Assembly (NCBI RefSeq): GCF_900156785.1
Contig: NZ_FTOP01000001.1
Coordinates: forward strand, 62,001-126,000
Direction of reading: 5' to 3'
Length of the DNA stretch: 64,000 nucleotides
DNA from: Belliella pelovolcani
GTDB taxonomy: Bacteria > Bacteroidota > Bacteroidia > Cytophagales > Cyclobacteriaceae
The notes beneath the pieces were generated by a model. The model ran no database searches. It saw nothing but the letters and a program-made list of their open reading frames with translations, and was not told the origin of the DNA. Below are positions 28,861 through 36,993 of this stretch, piece by piece. The stretch's first letter is position 1, and every line of letters begins with the position of its first letter. Position numbers and translations under genes: made by a program.

Positions 28861-29406
28861 TTGGCCACTCTAGACATCATCATTCTGGCAATATTGACTA
28901 TCGGTACTTATAGCGGGTACAAGCAAGGTCTCTTTATCGGAATCATCTCTATAGTGGCCTTTTTTCTTGCCATTTTATTGGCTTTCCAGCTGATGGATTG
29001 GGGCGCAGAACTACTCTCCAATAAAGTAGAAAACCTCACTTTCATGTTGCCCTTTTTGGCATTCTTGATCATCTTCCTGATCGTCATCATCAGCATCAGG
29101 GCATTAGCATATTTGGTCAAAAAAACCATAGACCTTACCATGCTAGGATCCATGGACAATGTAGCTGGTGCAATTTTGGGCATATTGAAGACGGGTTTTA
29201 TCTTGAGTTTACTGCTTTGGGTAGCCAATTCCTTTGAATTTGAACTTTCAGAAACATGGATCTCTGAATCCAAGGTGTACCCATTCTTACAGCCCATAGC
29301 CCCATTTACCATCAACATACTTGATGCTTATACTCCCATCGTCAAAGAAGCAGTAGAATCTATTCAGACACTTGTAAACACGGCCAAGGATGCTGCTCTT
29401 GATTGA
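28861..29406 (+). CDS. CvpA family membrane protein
   Basis: 181 aa. Four predicted membrane helices (LDIIILAILTIGTYSGYKQG; IISIVAFFLAILLAF; LPFLAFLIIFLIVIISI; AGAILGILKTGFILSLLLW) match the CvpA colicin V production family. The start is TTG 28861, 6 bp after the yqeY stop; there is no ATG alternative before the first helix. Its 3' end overlaps the next gene by 17 bp. Confidence 0.85.
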   Translation: MATLDIIILAILTIGTYSGYKQGLFIGIISIVAFFLAILLAFQLMDWGAELLSNKVENLTFMLPFLAFLIIFLIVIISIRALAYLVKKTIDLTMLGSMDNVAGAILGILKTGFILSLLLWVANSFEFELSETWISESKVYPFLQPIAPFTINILDAYTPIVKEAVESIQTLVNTAKDAALD

Positions 29407-29956
29407 CAACTTCGACTCTTTTGCATACATCTTGGCGGATTACATCAGACAAACGGGAAAGGATCTGAAAATCGTCAGAAATGATGTCCCACTTGATGAA
29501 ATCATCAAAGAGGAATACCAAGCTATAATCCTCTCCCCTGGTCCCGAATCTCCTCAGAAGGCAGGTAATCTCATGCAGGTTTTGGATTACTATCATGACA
29601 AAATCCCTGTCCTCGGCGTTTGCTTGGGACACCAAGCCATAGGCGAATATTTTGGTGCCAAATTAGTCAAGGGGCTACACCCTGTGCACGGAAAAGTCCA
29701 CCAAGTAATAAAGGTTGCCGAACACCCTGTCTTGACTGATCTTCCAGACGCTTTTGAGGTAACACGTTATCATTCTCTGATTTTGGAGGATTTACCAGCC
29801 TCATTGGAATGTTTGCTAGAGACAGCTCAGGGTGAAATCATGGCCATAGCGCACAAAGATTTGCCCATCATAGGCATCCAATACCATCCAGAAGCCCACC
29901 TCACGGCATTCGGACTAGCCTTAATCAAAAATTGGGTCACCAATCTACAATCTTAA
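29390..29956 (+). CDS. Anthranilate/aminodeoxychorismate synthase glutaminase component II
   Basis: 188 aa class I glutamine amidotransferase. LLIDNFDSFAYILADY at the start, ILSPGPESP, GVCLGHQAIGEYFGAKL (nucleophilic Cys), and IQYHPEA for the His-Glu pair. TrpG and PabA cannot be told apart here, as no trpE/pabB is adjacent. It overlaps cvpA by 17 bp and is followed by a long C-rich tract. Confidence 0.93.
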   Translation: MLLLIDNFDSFAYILADYIRQTGKDLKIVRNDVPLDEIIKEEYQAIILSPGPESPQKAGNLMQVLDYYHDKIPVLGVCLGHQAIGEYFGAKLVKGLHPVHGKVHQVIKVAEHPVLTDLPDAFEVTRYHSLILEDLPASLECLLETAQGEIMAIAHKDLPIIGIQYHPEAHLTAFGLALIKNWVTNLQS

Positions 29957-29965
29957 ATTGTTCCT

Positions 29966-30300
29966 TTTCTTACTTTCAAACAATATAAGAAATCTACCCC
30001 CTCTCCTAATCTTCCAATTTTCAAATCTTACAATCTATTCATCCTTCAAATCTCAATCAACACCCTACTCTTTGCTATCACAAATCCCTAATCTTACAAT
30101 ATTTCAATTTTAAAATCTTCCAATCCTCCAATCCCCAATTCCCCCAATAACTCAATCAACTAGTCCCAAACTCCCCAACATTTAAACTTTTCAACTTCCC
30201 CAACTTTCAAACACATTGCTCCAATCTATTCCTCCTTCATCCTTCCCAACTCATCCTTCCCCCTCCCACTCATCCATCCAAAACACCTTTCAAAATACCG
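29966..30300 (+). other. C-rich, G-poor low-complexity intergenic tract
   Basis: The gene-free stretch 29957-30407 begins with about 330 nt almost without G on the plus strand: I count 4 G in 30001-30300. It is built of short variants of CAATCTTCCAAT, TTCAAATC and CCCAACT without a clear long period. It lies downstream of a plus-strand operon, so the transcript would be C-rich and unstructured, the composition Rho prefers. No ORF. Confidence 0.6.
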
Positions 30301-30344
30301 CTTTTTGTCCAAGGCACAGAGCATTTAATTATGCTAATTATTTT

Positions 30345-30373
30345 TTGTAACATAGATGCGCCAAGTACATTTT
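30345..30373 (+). promoter_or_regulatory. Probable promoter of the M14-like gene
   Basis: TTG at 30345-30347 in a T-rich run, 18 nt spacer, TACATTTT at 30366-30373, one base off the TAnnTTTG consensus; 34 bp before the ATG. Confidence 0.45.
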
Positions 30374-30407
30374 CATCTGGCAAATAATCTAAACCAAATT
30401 ATACTTT

Positions 30408-32024
30408 ATGAAGAAGATTTATCTGTCGTTGGTTGCTGGTGCGGGACTGTTATTTTCCCAAGCATCAACCACGCTGGCGCAGGGTGATTACCCAACTCTG
30501 AGTCAGGTCAATCAAAGGCTTCAGGCCCTTTCTGGCAGTGGAAGCCCTGCCAAACTCACTTCTCTGACCAAAACAGAGGGTGGAAAAGATATTTGGGTAC
30601 TCAAAGTGGGCCGTGGCGACATGGACAATAAACCAGGGATCGCCGTAGTAGGCGGGGTTGAAGGTTTCCATGTACTCAGCGTGGAGCTAGCATTGCAGTT
30701 TGCTGAAAAACTGGTCAAAGACCACGCTTCCAAACTTGATAATACCACTTTTTACATTTTCCCTAACATGTCTCCTGATGCATACGAGCAATACCATGCT
30801 TCATTGAAGTATGAAAGAAGGGGAAATGCTGCCAAAGTAGACCATGACAGAGATGGTCAAGTCAGTGAAGATGGATATGAAGACCTCAACAAGGATGGAT
30901 TCATTACCATGATGCGTGTTGAAAGTCCGATGGGTGATTACATGCCACTAGACAAAGACCCAAGAATCTTAGTCAAAGCAGATCGTAGCAAAGGACAAAA
31001 GGGAAGCTACATGATCTATCCAGAAAGTAGAGACAAGGATAAGGATGGACAATTTGGCGAAGACCTGACTGAAGGTATCGCTTTCAATAAATCATTGACT
31101 TACAAATTCCCAATTTTCCAGCCTCTAGCTGGTGACTTCGCTGCCTCTCAAGTTGAGACAAGAGCCATGTTGGATTATTTATTTGATCAGTGGAACATCT
31201 TTTCCATCGTGACTTTCAGCCCTGCAAACAACCTGTCATCACCTTTGAAATATAATCCAGCTGATGCCAGAAAACGAATCCTAACTTCCATGCTGGACAA
31301 AGATGTAGCCATCAATAGCATGGTGTCTGGCATATACAACGAGACTATTTCCCAAAAAGCATACAACCAAACCAACCAAGGTACAGATGGCGACTTCTTT
31401 CAGTGGGCATATTTCCACTTTGGGAGATTGAGCTTTGGTACCCCGGGATGGTGGGCACCTGAGGCAAAGGATGCGGATGGTAAGCCATTGGGTAATCCAG
31501 AAGCAAACTTCCTCGCTTGGGCAGAACAAGAAGGAATGAATGATGTCTTTGTCCCTTGGACAGCCATCGACCACCCAGACCTGCCAGGACAAAAAGTAGA
31601 AGTAGGAGGTATCAAACCTTTTGTAATGTACAACCCTCCTTTCAGCAAAGTAGCTGAAATCGCAGAAGAGCACACGAACTTTATACTCAAGCTAGCAGAT
31701 ATGCAGCCTAAGTTAGAGTTTCACAATGTGAAAACTGAAAAATTGAGCAATGGCTTAACAAGAATCACCGCTGATCTTTTCAATAATTCGCCTCTACCTA
31801 CGCACTCACAATTAGGCGAGCGCTCCAGATGGCTGAGAAAAATCAGGGTAGATATCTCCAAAGATCAAAAAGACCTAGTCGCAGGTGAAAAAATCCAATT
31901 GATCAGGAGCGTGGGTGCTTTTGAAAAAACAACCCTCAGCTGGGTAGTAAGAGGTAGCGGTAGTGTAGACATCAAGGCAGGTGCAGCACATGCCGGATTT
32001 GCAACCTTGAATGTAAAACTCTAA
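30408..32024 (+). CDS. M14 metallopeptidase homologue, probably inactive
   Basis: 538 aa secreted protein (signal peptide ending TTLAQG). Aligned by eye with the active-looking paralogue downstream, it keeps the fold landmarks (DIWVLKV, TFYIFPNMSPDAYE, the two EF-hand-like loops DHDRDG and DKDKDG, VEVGGIKPF). The zinc motif HxxE is replaced by E85-G-F-H88, the third ligand His by S271 (TFSPANN), the PNRDW substrate arginine by FNKSL, and the catalytic Glu by Pro in LSFGTPGWW. It is therefore probably a pseudo-peptidase with a binding or regulatory role. Co-directional with the paralogue, about 100 bp apart. Confidence 0.8.
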   Translation: MKKIYLSLVAGAGLLFSQASTTLAQGDYPTLSQVNQRLQALSGSGSPAKLTSLTKTEGGKDIWVLKVGRGDMDNKPGIAVVGGVEGFHVLSVELALQFAEKLVKDHASKLDNTTFYIFPNMSPDAYEQYHASLKYERRGNAAKVDHDRDGQVSEDGYEDLNKDGFITMMRVESPMGDYMPLDKDPRILVKADRSKGQKGSYMIYPESRDKDKDGQFGEDLTEGIAFNKSLTYKFPIFQPLAGDFAASQVETRAMLDYLFDQWNIFSIVTFSPANNLSSPLKYNPADARKRILTSMLDKDVAINSMVSGIYNETISQKAYNQTNQGTDGDFFQWAYFHFGRLSFGTPGWWAPEAKDADGKPLGNPEANFLAWAEQEGMNDVFVPWTAIDHPDLPGQKVEVGGIKPFVMYNPPFSKVAEIAEEHTNFILKLADMQPKLEFHNVKTEKLSNGLTRITADLFNNSPLPTHSQLGERSRWLRKIRVDISKDQKDLVAGEKIQLIRSVGAFEKTTLSWVVRGSGSVDIKAGAAHAGFATLNVKL

Positions 32025-32129
32025 TCATAGAAATTCTGCTAAATGAAATGCCTACACAAGTAAGTTCTCACAAATGGAACCCAATTCGAAAAGGCATTCC
32101 ATGTGACCTTTGAAAAAAATAACAAACAC

Positions 32130-33878
32130 ATGAAAATTAAAAACTGGATATATACAACCGCCCTTGGTGCAGCGATGTGCCTCGGAGCGACACAAGTCTC
32201 CGAAGCTCAGGTAGCTGATGGACGCTATTTCCGTGCTGCCGGTACACCGCACAATCCAAAAGTTCAGGTTTCCTGGAATAGATACCATACCAACAAAGCA
32301 CTTTTGGAAATCATGCGTGACATGGTAGCCAAGCACCCCAATTTGGTGAAGCTAGAAAGTATCGGAAAATCTTACGAAGGCAATGACATCTGGGTACTGA
32401 CAGTCACAGACTTCAAAGCTGGCAAAGCAGAAGATAAGCCTGCAATGTGGATCGATGGAAACATCCACTCCAATGAAATACAAGGTACTGAGTTCACACT
32501 ATACACGGCTTGGTACTTGATGGAAATGTATGGAGAATTAGACTTCATTACAGAATTATTGAAAGACAAGACATTCTATTTTGCCCCTACGATCAATCCT
32601 GACGCCCATGATTACTTCATGACAGGACCTAATACTGGAAGTTCACCAAGATCTGGGATGATGGTATTTGACAATGATGGTGATGGTGAATTTGGTGAAG
32701 ATCCAATGGATGACTTGGATGGTGATGGCAGCATCACACAAATGATCAGAAAGTCTCCTTATGGTAACTTGATCAAAGACCCAATGGATCCAAGAAAACT
32801 GATCAGAGTTGGAATCGATGAAAAGGGCGAATACGAAATGATCGGTCAAGAAGGTCTGGATAGAGATGGTGACGGTAGAGTCAATGACGATGGCATTGGT
32901 TACTATGATCCTAATAGAGATTGGGGCTGGAACTGGCAGCCAGATTATGTACAAAGTGGCGCTTTGAGGTACCCTTTCACAGTACCAGAAAATAGAGCAG
33001 TCATGGAATTCATCATGAAGCATCCAAATATCGCAGCAGCACAATCTTACCACAACTATGGCGGTATGATCCTAAGAGGCCCTGGTGCAGAAGAGGATTT
33101 AGGAACCTACAATGCCACTGATGTAAGAATCTATGATGCCATTGCCAAAAAAGGCGAAGAATTCATGCCTGGATATAGATACCTAGTAGTGTACAAAGAC
33201 TTGTACTCTGTATTTGGTGGGCAGCTGGATTGGTTCTACGGAGGTAGAGGAATCTTCACCTATTCCAATGAATTGATGACATCATACCTATACTTCCATG
33301 AAAATGCAGGTAGAGGAAATCAGGACGAGCAAATGAAAGTAGACAAATACCTTACTTTCGGTGATGCGTTTGTAGATTGGAAGGAATACGACCATCCGCA
33401 ATTTGGAAAAGTAGAGATCGGTGGATTCAAGAAAAATTTCGGAAGATTGCATCCTGGCTTCTTGCTAGAACAAGATGCACATAGAAATGCTGCTTTCTCC
33501 ATTCTTCATGCTTACCATACACCTAAGCTTAGTGTAACAGAGGTCAATGAAAAAGACCTTGGTGGTGGATTGAAAGAAATCACTGCAACCATATACAACG
33601 AAAGATTGATCCCTACACACTCTAGCCAAGATCTGAAATACAAAATCGAAAGACCTGATTATGTATCGATCTCTGGTGCAAAAGTAGTAGCTGGATTCAC
33701 CGTAGAAAATGAAGATTTCAATAGAGTGACCGAGCAAAAGGTCAGCCCCGAGAAACTCTCAGTAGCCAATATCCCAGGCATGGGCACTGTGAAAGTCAGA
33801 TGGATCATCAGCGGAGGCGGCAACTACAGCATCACAGTAGATTCAGCCAAAGGCGGAAAGGCGAGTTGGAAAAAGTGA
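32130..33878 (+). CDS. M14 family zinc carboxypeptidase, secreted
   Basis: 582 aa. Signal peptide MKIKNWIYTTALGAAM...VSEAQ. Zinc ligands H113 and E116 in DGNIHSNEIQG and H308 in QSYHNYGG; PNRDWGWNW carries the substrate arginine (R263); E381 in FTYSNELM is the catalytic Glu. Two acidic loops (DNDGDGEFGED and DRDGDGRVNDD) resemble calcium-binding EF-hand/dockerin loops. ATG 32130 is preferred over an upstream ATG that precedes no signal peptide. It probably degrades exogenous peptides in the periplasm or outside. Followed by a terminator. Confidence 0.9.
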   Translation: MKIKNWIYTTALGAAMCLGATQVSEAQVADGRYFRAAGTPHNPKVQVSWNRYHTNKALLEIMRDMVAKHPNLVKLESIGKSYEGNDIWVLTVTDFKAGKAEDKPAMWIDGNIHSNEIQGTEFTLYTAWYLMEMYGELDFITELLKDKTFYFAPTINPDAHDYFMTGPNTGSSPRSGMMVFDNDGDGEFGEDPMDDLDGDGSITQMIRKSPYGNLIKDPMDPRKLIRVGIDEKGEYEMIGQEGLDRDGDGRVNDDGIGYYDPNRDWGWNWQPDYVQSGALRYPFTVPENRAVMEFIMKHPNIAAAQSYHNYGGMILRGPGAEEDLGTYNATDVRIYDAIAKKGEEFMPGYRYLVVYKDLYSVFGGQLDWFYGGRGIFTYSNELMTSYLYFHENAGRGNQDEQMKVDKYLTFGDAFVDWKEYDHPQFGKVEIGGFKKNFGRLHPGFLLEQDAHRNAAFSILHAYHTPKLSVTEVNEKDLGGGLKEITATIYNERLIPTHSSQDLKYKIERPDYVSISGAKVVAGFTVENEDFNRVTEQKVSPEKLSVANIPGMGTVKVRWIISGGGNYSITVDSAKGGKASWKK

Positions 33879-33943
33879 GTTTAGTGAATTAGTTATTGGT
33901 TATTAGTTACTGGTTAACAAGAGCTAAATAGACTAATACCTTA

Positions 33944-33984
33944 TAAAAAAACCTCCTCTAAAGTGATTTAGGGGAGGTTTTTTC
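33944..33984 (+). terminator. Terminator after the M14 pair
   Basis: AAAAAACCTCC...TAAA pairs with TTTA...GGAGGTTTTTT around loop GTGA (33963-33966). Near-symmetrical, so it may also serve the minus strand. Confidence 0.85.
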
Positions 33985-34080
33985 ATACACCTAAGTACTA
34001 CCTAGCAGATATATATTCAAAAATTTTTATCCATTTCATCGAAAACTGTGGACTGCTGACTTTGGTATGTGGACTATACT

Positions 34081-34389
34081 TCATCCCACAAATCCCTTCA
34101 TCGCCTGCAATAAATCTCGCTTGGTCATGTAGCCCCCTTTTCTCCAAAGTATCTTCCCTCTTTTGAAAAGTATGTAATGCGGAATCGAGCGCACTGCAAA
34201 CTGCTGAGCTGCCTGTGGGTTCTTATCTACATTGAGTTTGTATAATTTCACTTTCCCGTCTAGCTCAGCCACTACTGCCTCAAGGATAGGATTCATGGTC
34301 TGACAAGGCCCACACCAATCCGCATAAAAATCCACCAACACTGCCTCCTCACTTTTCTGAATAACCTCTTTAAACTTCTTCTTTGCCAT
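34081..34389 (-). CDS. Thioredoxin family protein
   Basis: 102 aa thioredoxin fold with redox-active WCGPC (residues 25-29: VDFYADWCGPCQTM), cis-Pro in VRSIPHYILF and C-terminal helix. No signal peptide, so cytoplasmic disulphide reduction is likely. 52 bp downstream of the secreted-protein gene. Confidence 0.92.
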   Translation of the reverse strand: MAKKKFKEVIQKSEEAVLVDFYADWCGPCQTMNPILEAVVAELDGKVKLYKLNVDKNPQAAQQFAVRSIPHYILFKRGKILWRKGGYMTKRDLLQAMKGFVG

Positions 34390-34441
34390 GATTTTCTATT
34401 TCCAGCATGCTAACCAAAAAAGAATTCAATTAGTGCCATCA

Positions 34442-35029
34442 TTAATTCCTCGGTGGATTGATCATAATATGTGCACGATGAGTTCCTGGATCCATGATCC
34501 AAGGCATGGCTGGACCAGAAGGGCGAAGTGGTAGACCTGTACTTTCAGAAGTAGCCCATGGAATATAGACCACATAGCGGAGATAAGAATCCTTGACTTC
34601 ACCTGTTTTCGGATCAAAATCGGCCTCATCGGCAGTCAAAACAAATAATGTCGCCCCATCCTTTGGCATTTTCAATTTTCCACTCTTAGCCTCTGCTTCT
34701 CTGATATCAAAAATCTCTTTGGCATTTTTCCCTTCCTTTTTCAGTTGCCTACCTCGCTCCATGAAAATATCTAAATCCTTATGATAACAAGAAGCATTGA
34801 ATCCAGGAGTTTTGGGATCATCTGTCAAACAAATCAAATCATTGTTCCCTTTTCGCAAGACTACCAAATCTCCATTTTGATCATATCCATAAACCATTGC
34901 TCCTTCCTTCAACTCTTCAGGAGCAGCAAGCAAGGCAGTTTTGATTTGGATTTCCTTGCTGGGGATTTCCTGTGCACTTACAAAAGTGACAAATAGCATT
35001 ATACAGATAAAAGTAAGTTGATACTTCAT
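34442..35029 (-). CDS. Secreted protein of unknown function
   Basis: 195 aa. Signal peptide MKYQLTFICIMLFVTFVSAQ. The mature region has two cysteines (LICLTDD and NASCYH) and ends with WIMDPGTHRAHIMINPP, a histidine-containing motif that might bind metal. I do not recognise the family. It precedes the thioredoxin gene in the same direction. Confidence 0.7.
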   Translation of the reverse strand: MKYQLTFICIMLFVTFVSAQEIPSKEIQIKTALLAAPEELKEGAMVYGYDQNGDLVVLRKGNNDLICLTDDPKTPGFNASCYHKDLDIFMERGRQLKKEGKNAKEIFDIREAEAKSGKLKMPKDGATLFVLTADEADFDPKTGEVKDSYLRYVVYIPWATSESTGLPLRPSGPAMPWIMDPGTHRAHIMINPPRN

Positions 35030-35185
35030 AGCTTCTCAGAGTTTGGGGTTCTCTTAAAGTTAAGGAATATTCAGTAAAAAGGGAAATGGGGCGTCTCTTG
35101 GTTTCTCGCAAAGGTGAGCAAAGAGGCAAAGTTCGCCATTGAATCTTATGTCTTGTACCTTGCATCTCAAATCTCATTTTAAAAA

Positions 35186-35219
35186 CAAAAAAACCTGCCA
35201 CACATAAACCAGGCAGGTC
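35186..35219 (-). terminator. Terminator of the M28 peptidase gene
   Basis: On the minus strand ACCTGCC pairs with GGCAGGT (35193-35199 with 35212-35218), followed by a T7 run. Confidence 0.8.
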
Positions 35220-35227
35220 TTAACTTG

Positions 35228-35260
35228 AAAACCTTCGAGGTTTTGGAAACCTCAAAGGTT
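35228..35260. repeat. ACCTTTGAGGT-type dispersed palindrome, copy 1
   Basis: AACCTTCGAGGTTT (35230-35243) and AAACCTCAAAGGTT (35247-35260) form a hairpin. Same family as 39964, 44869 and, with core ACCTGTCAGGT, 59669. Confidence 0.65.
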
Positions 35261-35293
35261 AGTGTTCAAATCTAAAATCTGAATTCTAAAATC

Positions 35294-36790
35294 TTATCTA
35301 TCCGTTCTCGTATTCGTACCATCCACGGGGGTTCTTTCCTCTCTGTTGGCCAAGTCCCAAGAAGTGTGGAAGATCAATTTTGCCCTTTTGGTCATCAACG
35401 GGAATTCGATTTTGTCCACAGTATCTGTATGCTGATGGTAGTCATCATGCACACCATTGAAGAAGAAAATCACAGGGATGTTATGCTTTGCAAAGTTGTA
35501 GTGATCCGATCTGTAATAGAATCTGTTTGGATCATCTTCGGCATCGTATCTGTAATCGAGTTTCAAACCTGTATAGGTGATATTATTGTATTCATTGATC
35601 ACTTTCAAATGAGAAGAAAGCATCTCTGACCCGATCACGTACACATAATCCTGATCTTCGGCATCTTGATACTCATAATCAATTCTACCCACCATATCAA
35701 TGTTAATGTTATTCACAGTATTCTCTAGTGGGAAGATTGGGTTGTTCGCATAGTATTCAGAACCCAAAAGACCTTTTTCTTCACCAGTCACATTCAGGAA
35801 TAGAATGCTTCTTCTTGGCTTGATGCCGTCTTTGGCAGCAGCAGCAAATGCCTCAGCAATCTGCATGACAGATACAGTTCCAGAACCATCATCATCTGCT
35901 CCATTATTAATTCTCCCTTGGCTATCGATACCCGTATGGTCATAGTGAGATGAAATCACCAAAACTTCATCTTTCTTGTCCGTACCTTCCAAATAACCCA
36001 TCACATTTTCTGTAGGAACCAATTTGGTGTTTTTCTTGATCAAATAAGTAGCTTTCTGTGACTTGATCGATTGTGGGTTGTTTTTGGCAGCTTCTTTCAA
36101 AATCTCCACTGGCGTAGCAAAAAGAGAGGACATCTTTTCAGAACTTACCAAGAAAATCGGCTCTTGCTTGGAAGGCTGCTCGAAACCCAATCTACCTCTT
36201 CCGCTTAGGGATTTGTACCTGTTTGCCAGTCTGTCAAAATTGGCCTGGCCTTCCATGGTTACAATCACGATACCCGCAGCACCTGCATCCATCACATCTC
36301 TCACCACAGTCTGTGCACGTTCACCGATAGCCCAAAGTCCAACAAGCTTCCCTTTGACATCAACTTTGGCTAAGTTTTCCTCAGATGCTAGGCCCAAAAA
36401 TACCAAGTCAGCCTTCTCAGCCTTCTTCATGTCACCGTCTCCGATGAACACAAAGTCTTCATTATTCACCAGCTTCTGCTTACCTACAGTGAGATTTACA
36501 TCTGAGAAGGAAACTGATGCCAAATTGAATTTTTGAAGATACTCTCCATTCACTGGGCCAGCTAAGCCTAGGTTTTTATAATGATTTGCCAGATACTCAG
36601 CAGCCATTTTCTGACCTTTCTCGCCAGTATCTCTTCCTTCCATTTCATCAGAAGCTAGGTAAGTCAACTTCTCTTCCAAGCCAGCAGCAGTGATCTTTTC
36701 TGCATATTTCAAGGCTGTGGCGTCTTGTGCACTGACCTGTACTGTCAGACACAAAGATAGCAATCCAGCTATCCAGTAATTTCTCTTCAT
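35294..36790 (-). CDS. M28 family metallopeptidase with PA domain
   Basis: 498 aa secreted aminopeptidase-like enzyme. Signal peptide MKRNYWIAGLLSLCLTVQVSAQ; a PA insert domain at roughly 120-240. Di-zinc ligands: His and Asp in SHYDHTG and NGADDDGSG, Glu pair in TGEEKGLLGSEYY, Asp in NINIDMVGRID, and final His in QHTDTVDKIE. All metal ligands appear intact. Probably a periplasmic or outer-membrane peptidase acting with the nearby M14 enzyme in peptide use. Confidence 0.93.
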   Translation of the reverse strand: MKRNYWIAGLLSLCLTVQVSAQDATALKYAEKITAAGLEEKLTYLASDEMEGRDTGEKGQKMAAEYLANHYKNLGLAGPVNGEYLQKFNLASVSFSDVNLTVGKQKLVNNEDFVFIGDGDMKKAEKADLVFLGLASEENLAKVDVKGKLVGLWAIGERAQTVVRDVMDAGAAGIVIVTMEGQANFDRLANRYKSLSGRGRLGFEQPSKQEPIFLVSSEKMSSLFATPVEILKEAAKNNPQSIKSQKATYLIKKNTKLVPTENVMGYLEGTDKKDEVLVISSHYDHTGIDSQGRINNGADDDGSGTVSVMQIAEAFAAAAKDGIKPRRSILFLNVTGEEKGLLGSEYYANNPIFPLENTVNNINIDMVGRIDYEYQDAEDQDYVYVIGSEMLSSHLKVINEYNNITYTGLKLDYRYDAEDDPNRFYYRSDHYNFAKHNIPVIFFFNGVHDDYHQHTDTVDKIEFPLMTKRAKLIFHTSWDLANREERTPVDGTNTRTDR

Positions 36791-36907
36791 AAGTATATTC
36801 TAATGGTTAGACATTTTTAGATATCAAACTTAAAAATTATTCCTATCAGATTAAAACCGTTTATCAATTTGGACTGTTAAGCAGGTAGAAATCTTAGGTG
36901 TAGAAAC

Positions 36908-36936
36908 TTGTATTGAATCAATAATTTATACCTTTG
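36908..36936 (+). promoter_or_regulatory. Promoter of gcvP
   Basis: TTG 36908-36910, 18 nt spacer, TACCTTTG 36929-36936, a full match to TAnnTTTG. The leader to ATG 36994 is about 50 nt. Confidence 0.7.
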
Positions 36937-36993
36937 CACTACCCTAAATCAATGAGGATATAACCCGAATAATTTCCCTTTACAATATTGATT

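Noticed and set aside
30408-32024. Active M14 carboxypeptidase
   Set aside because: Three zinc/catalytic positions differ from the paralogue in the by-eye alignment.
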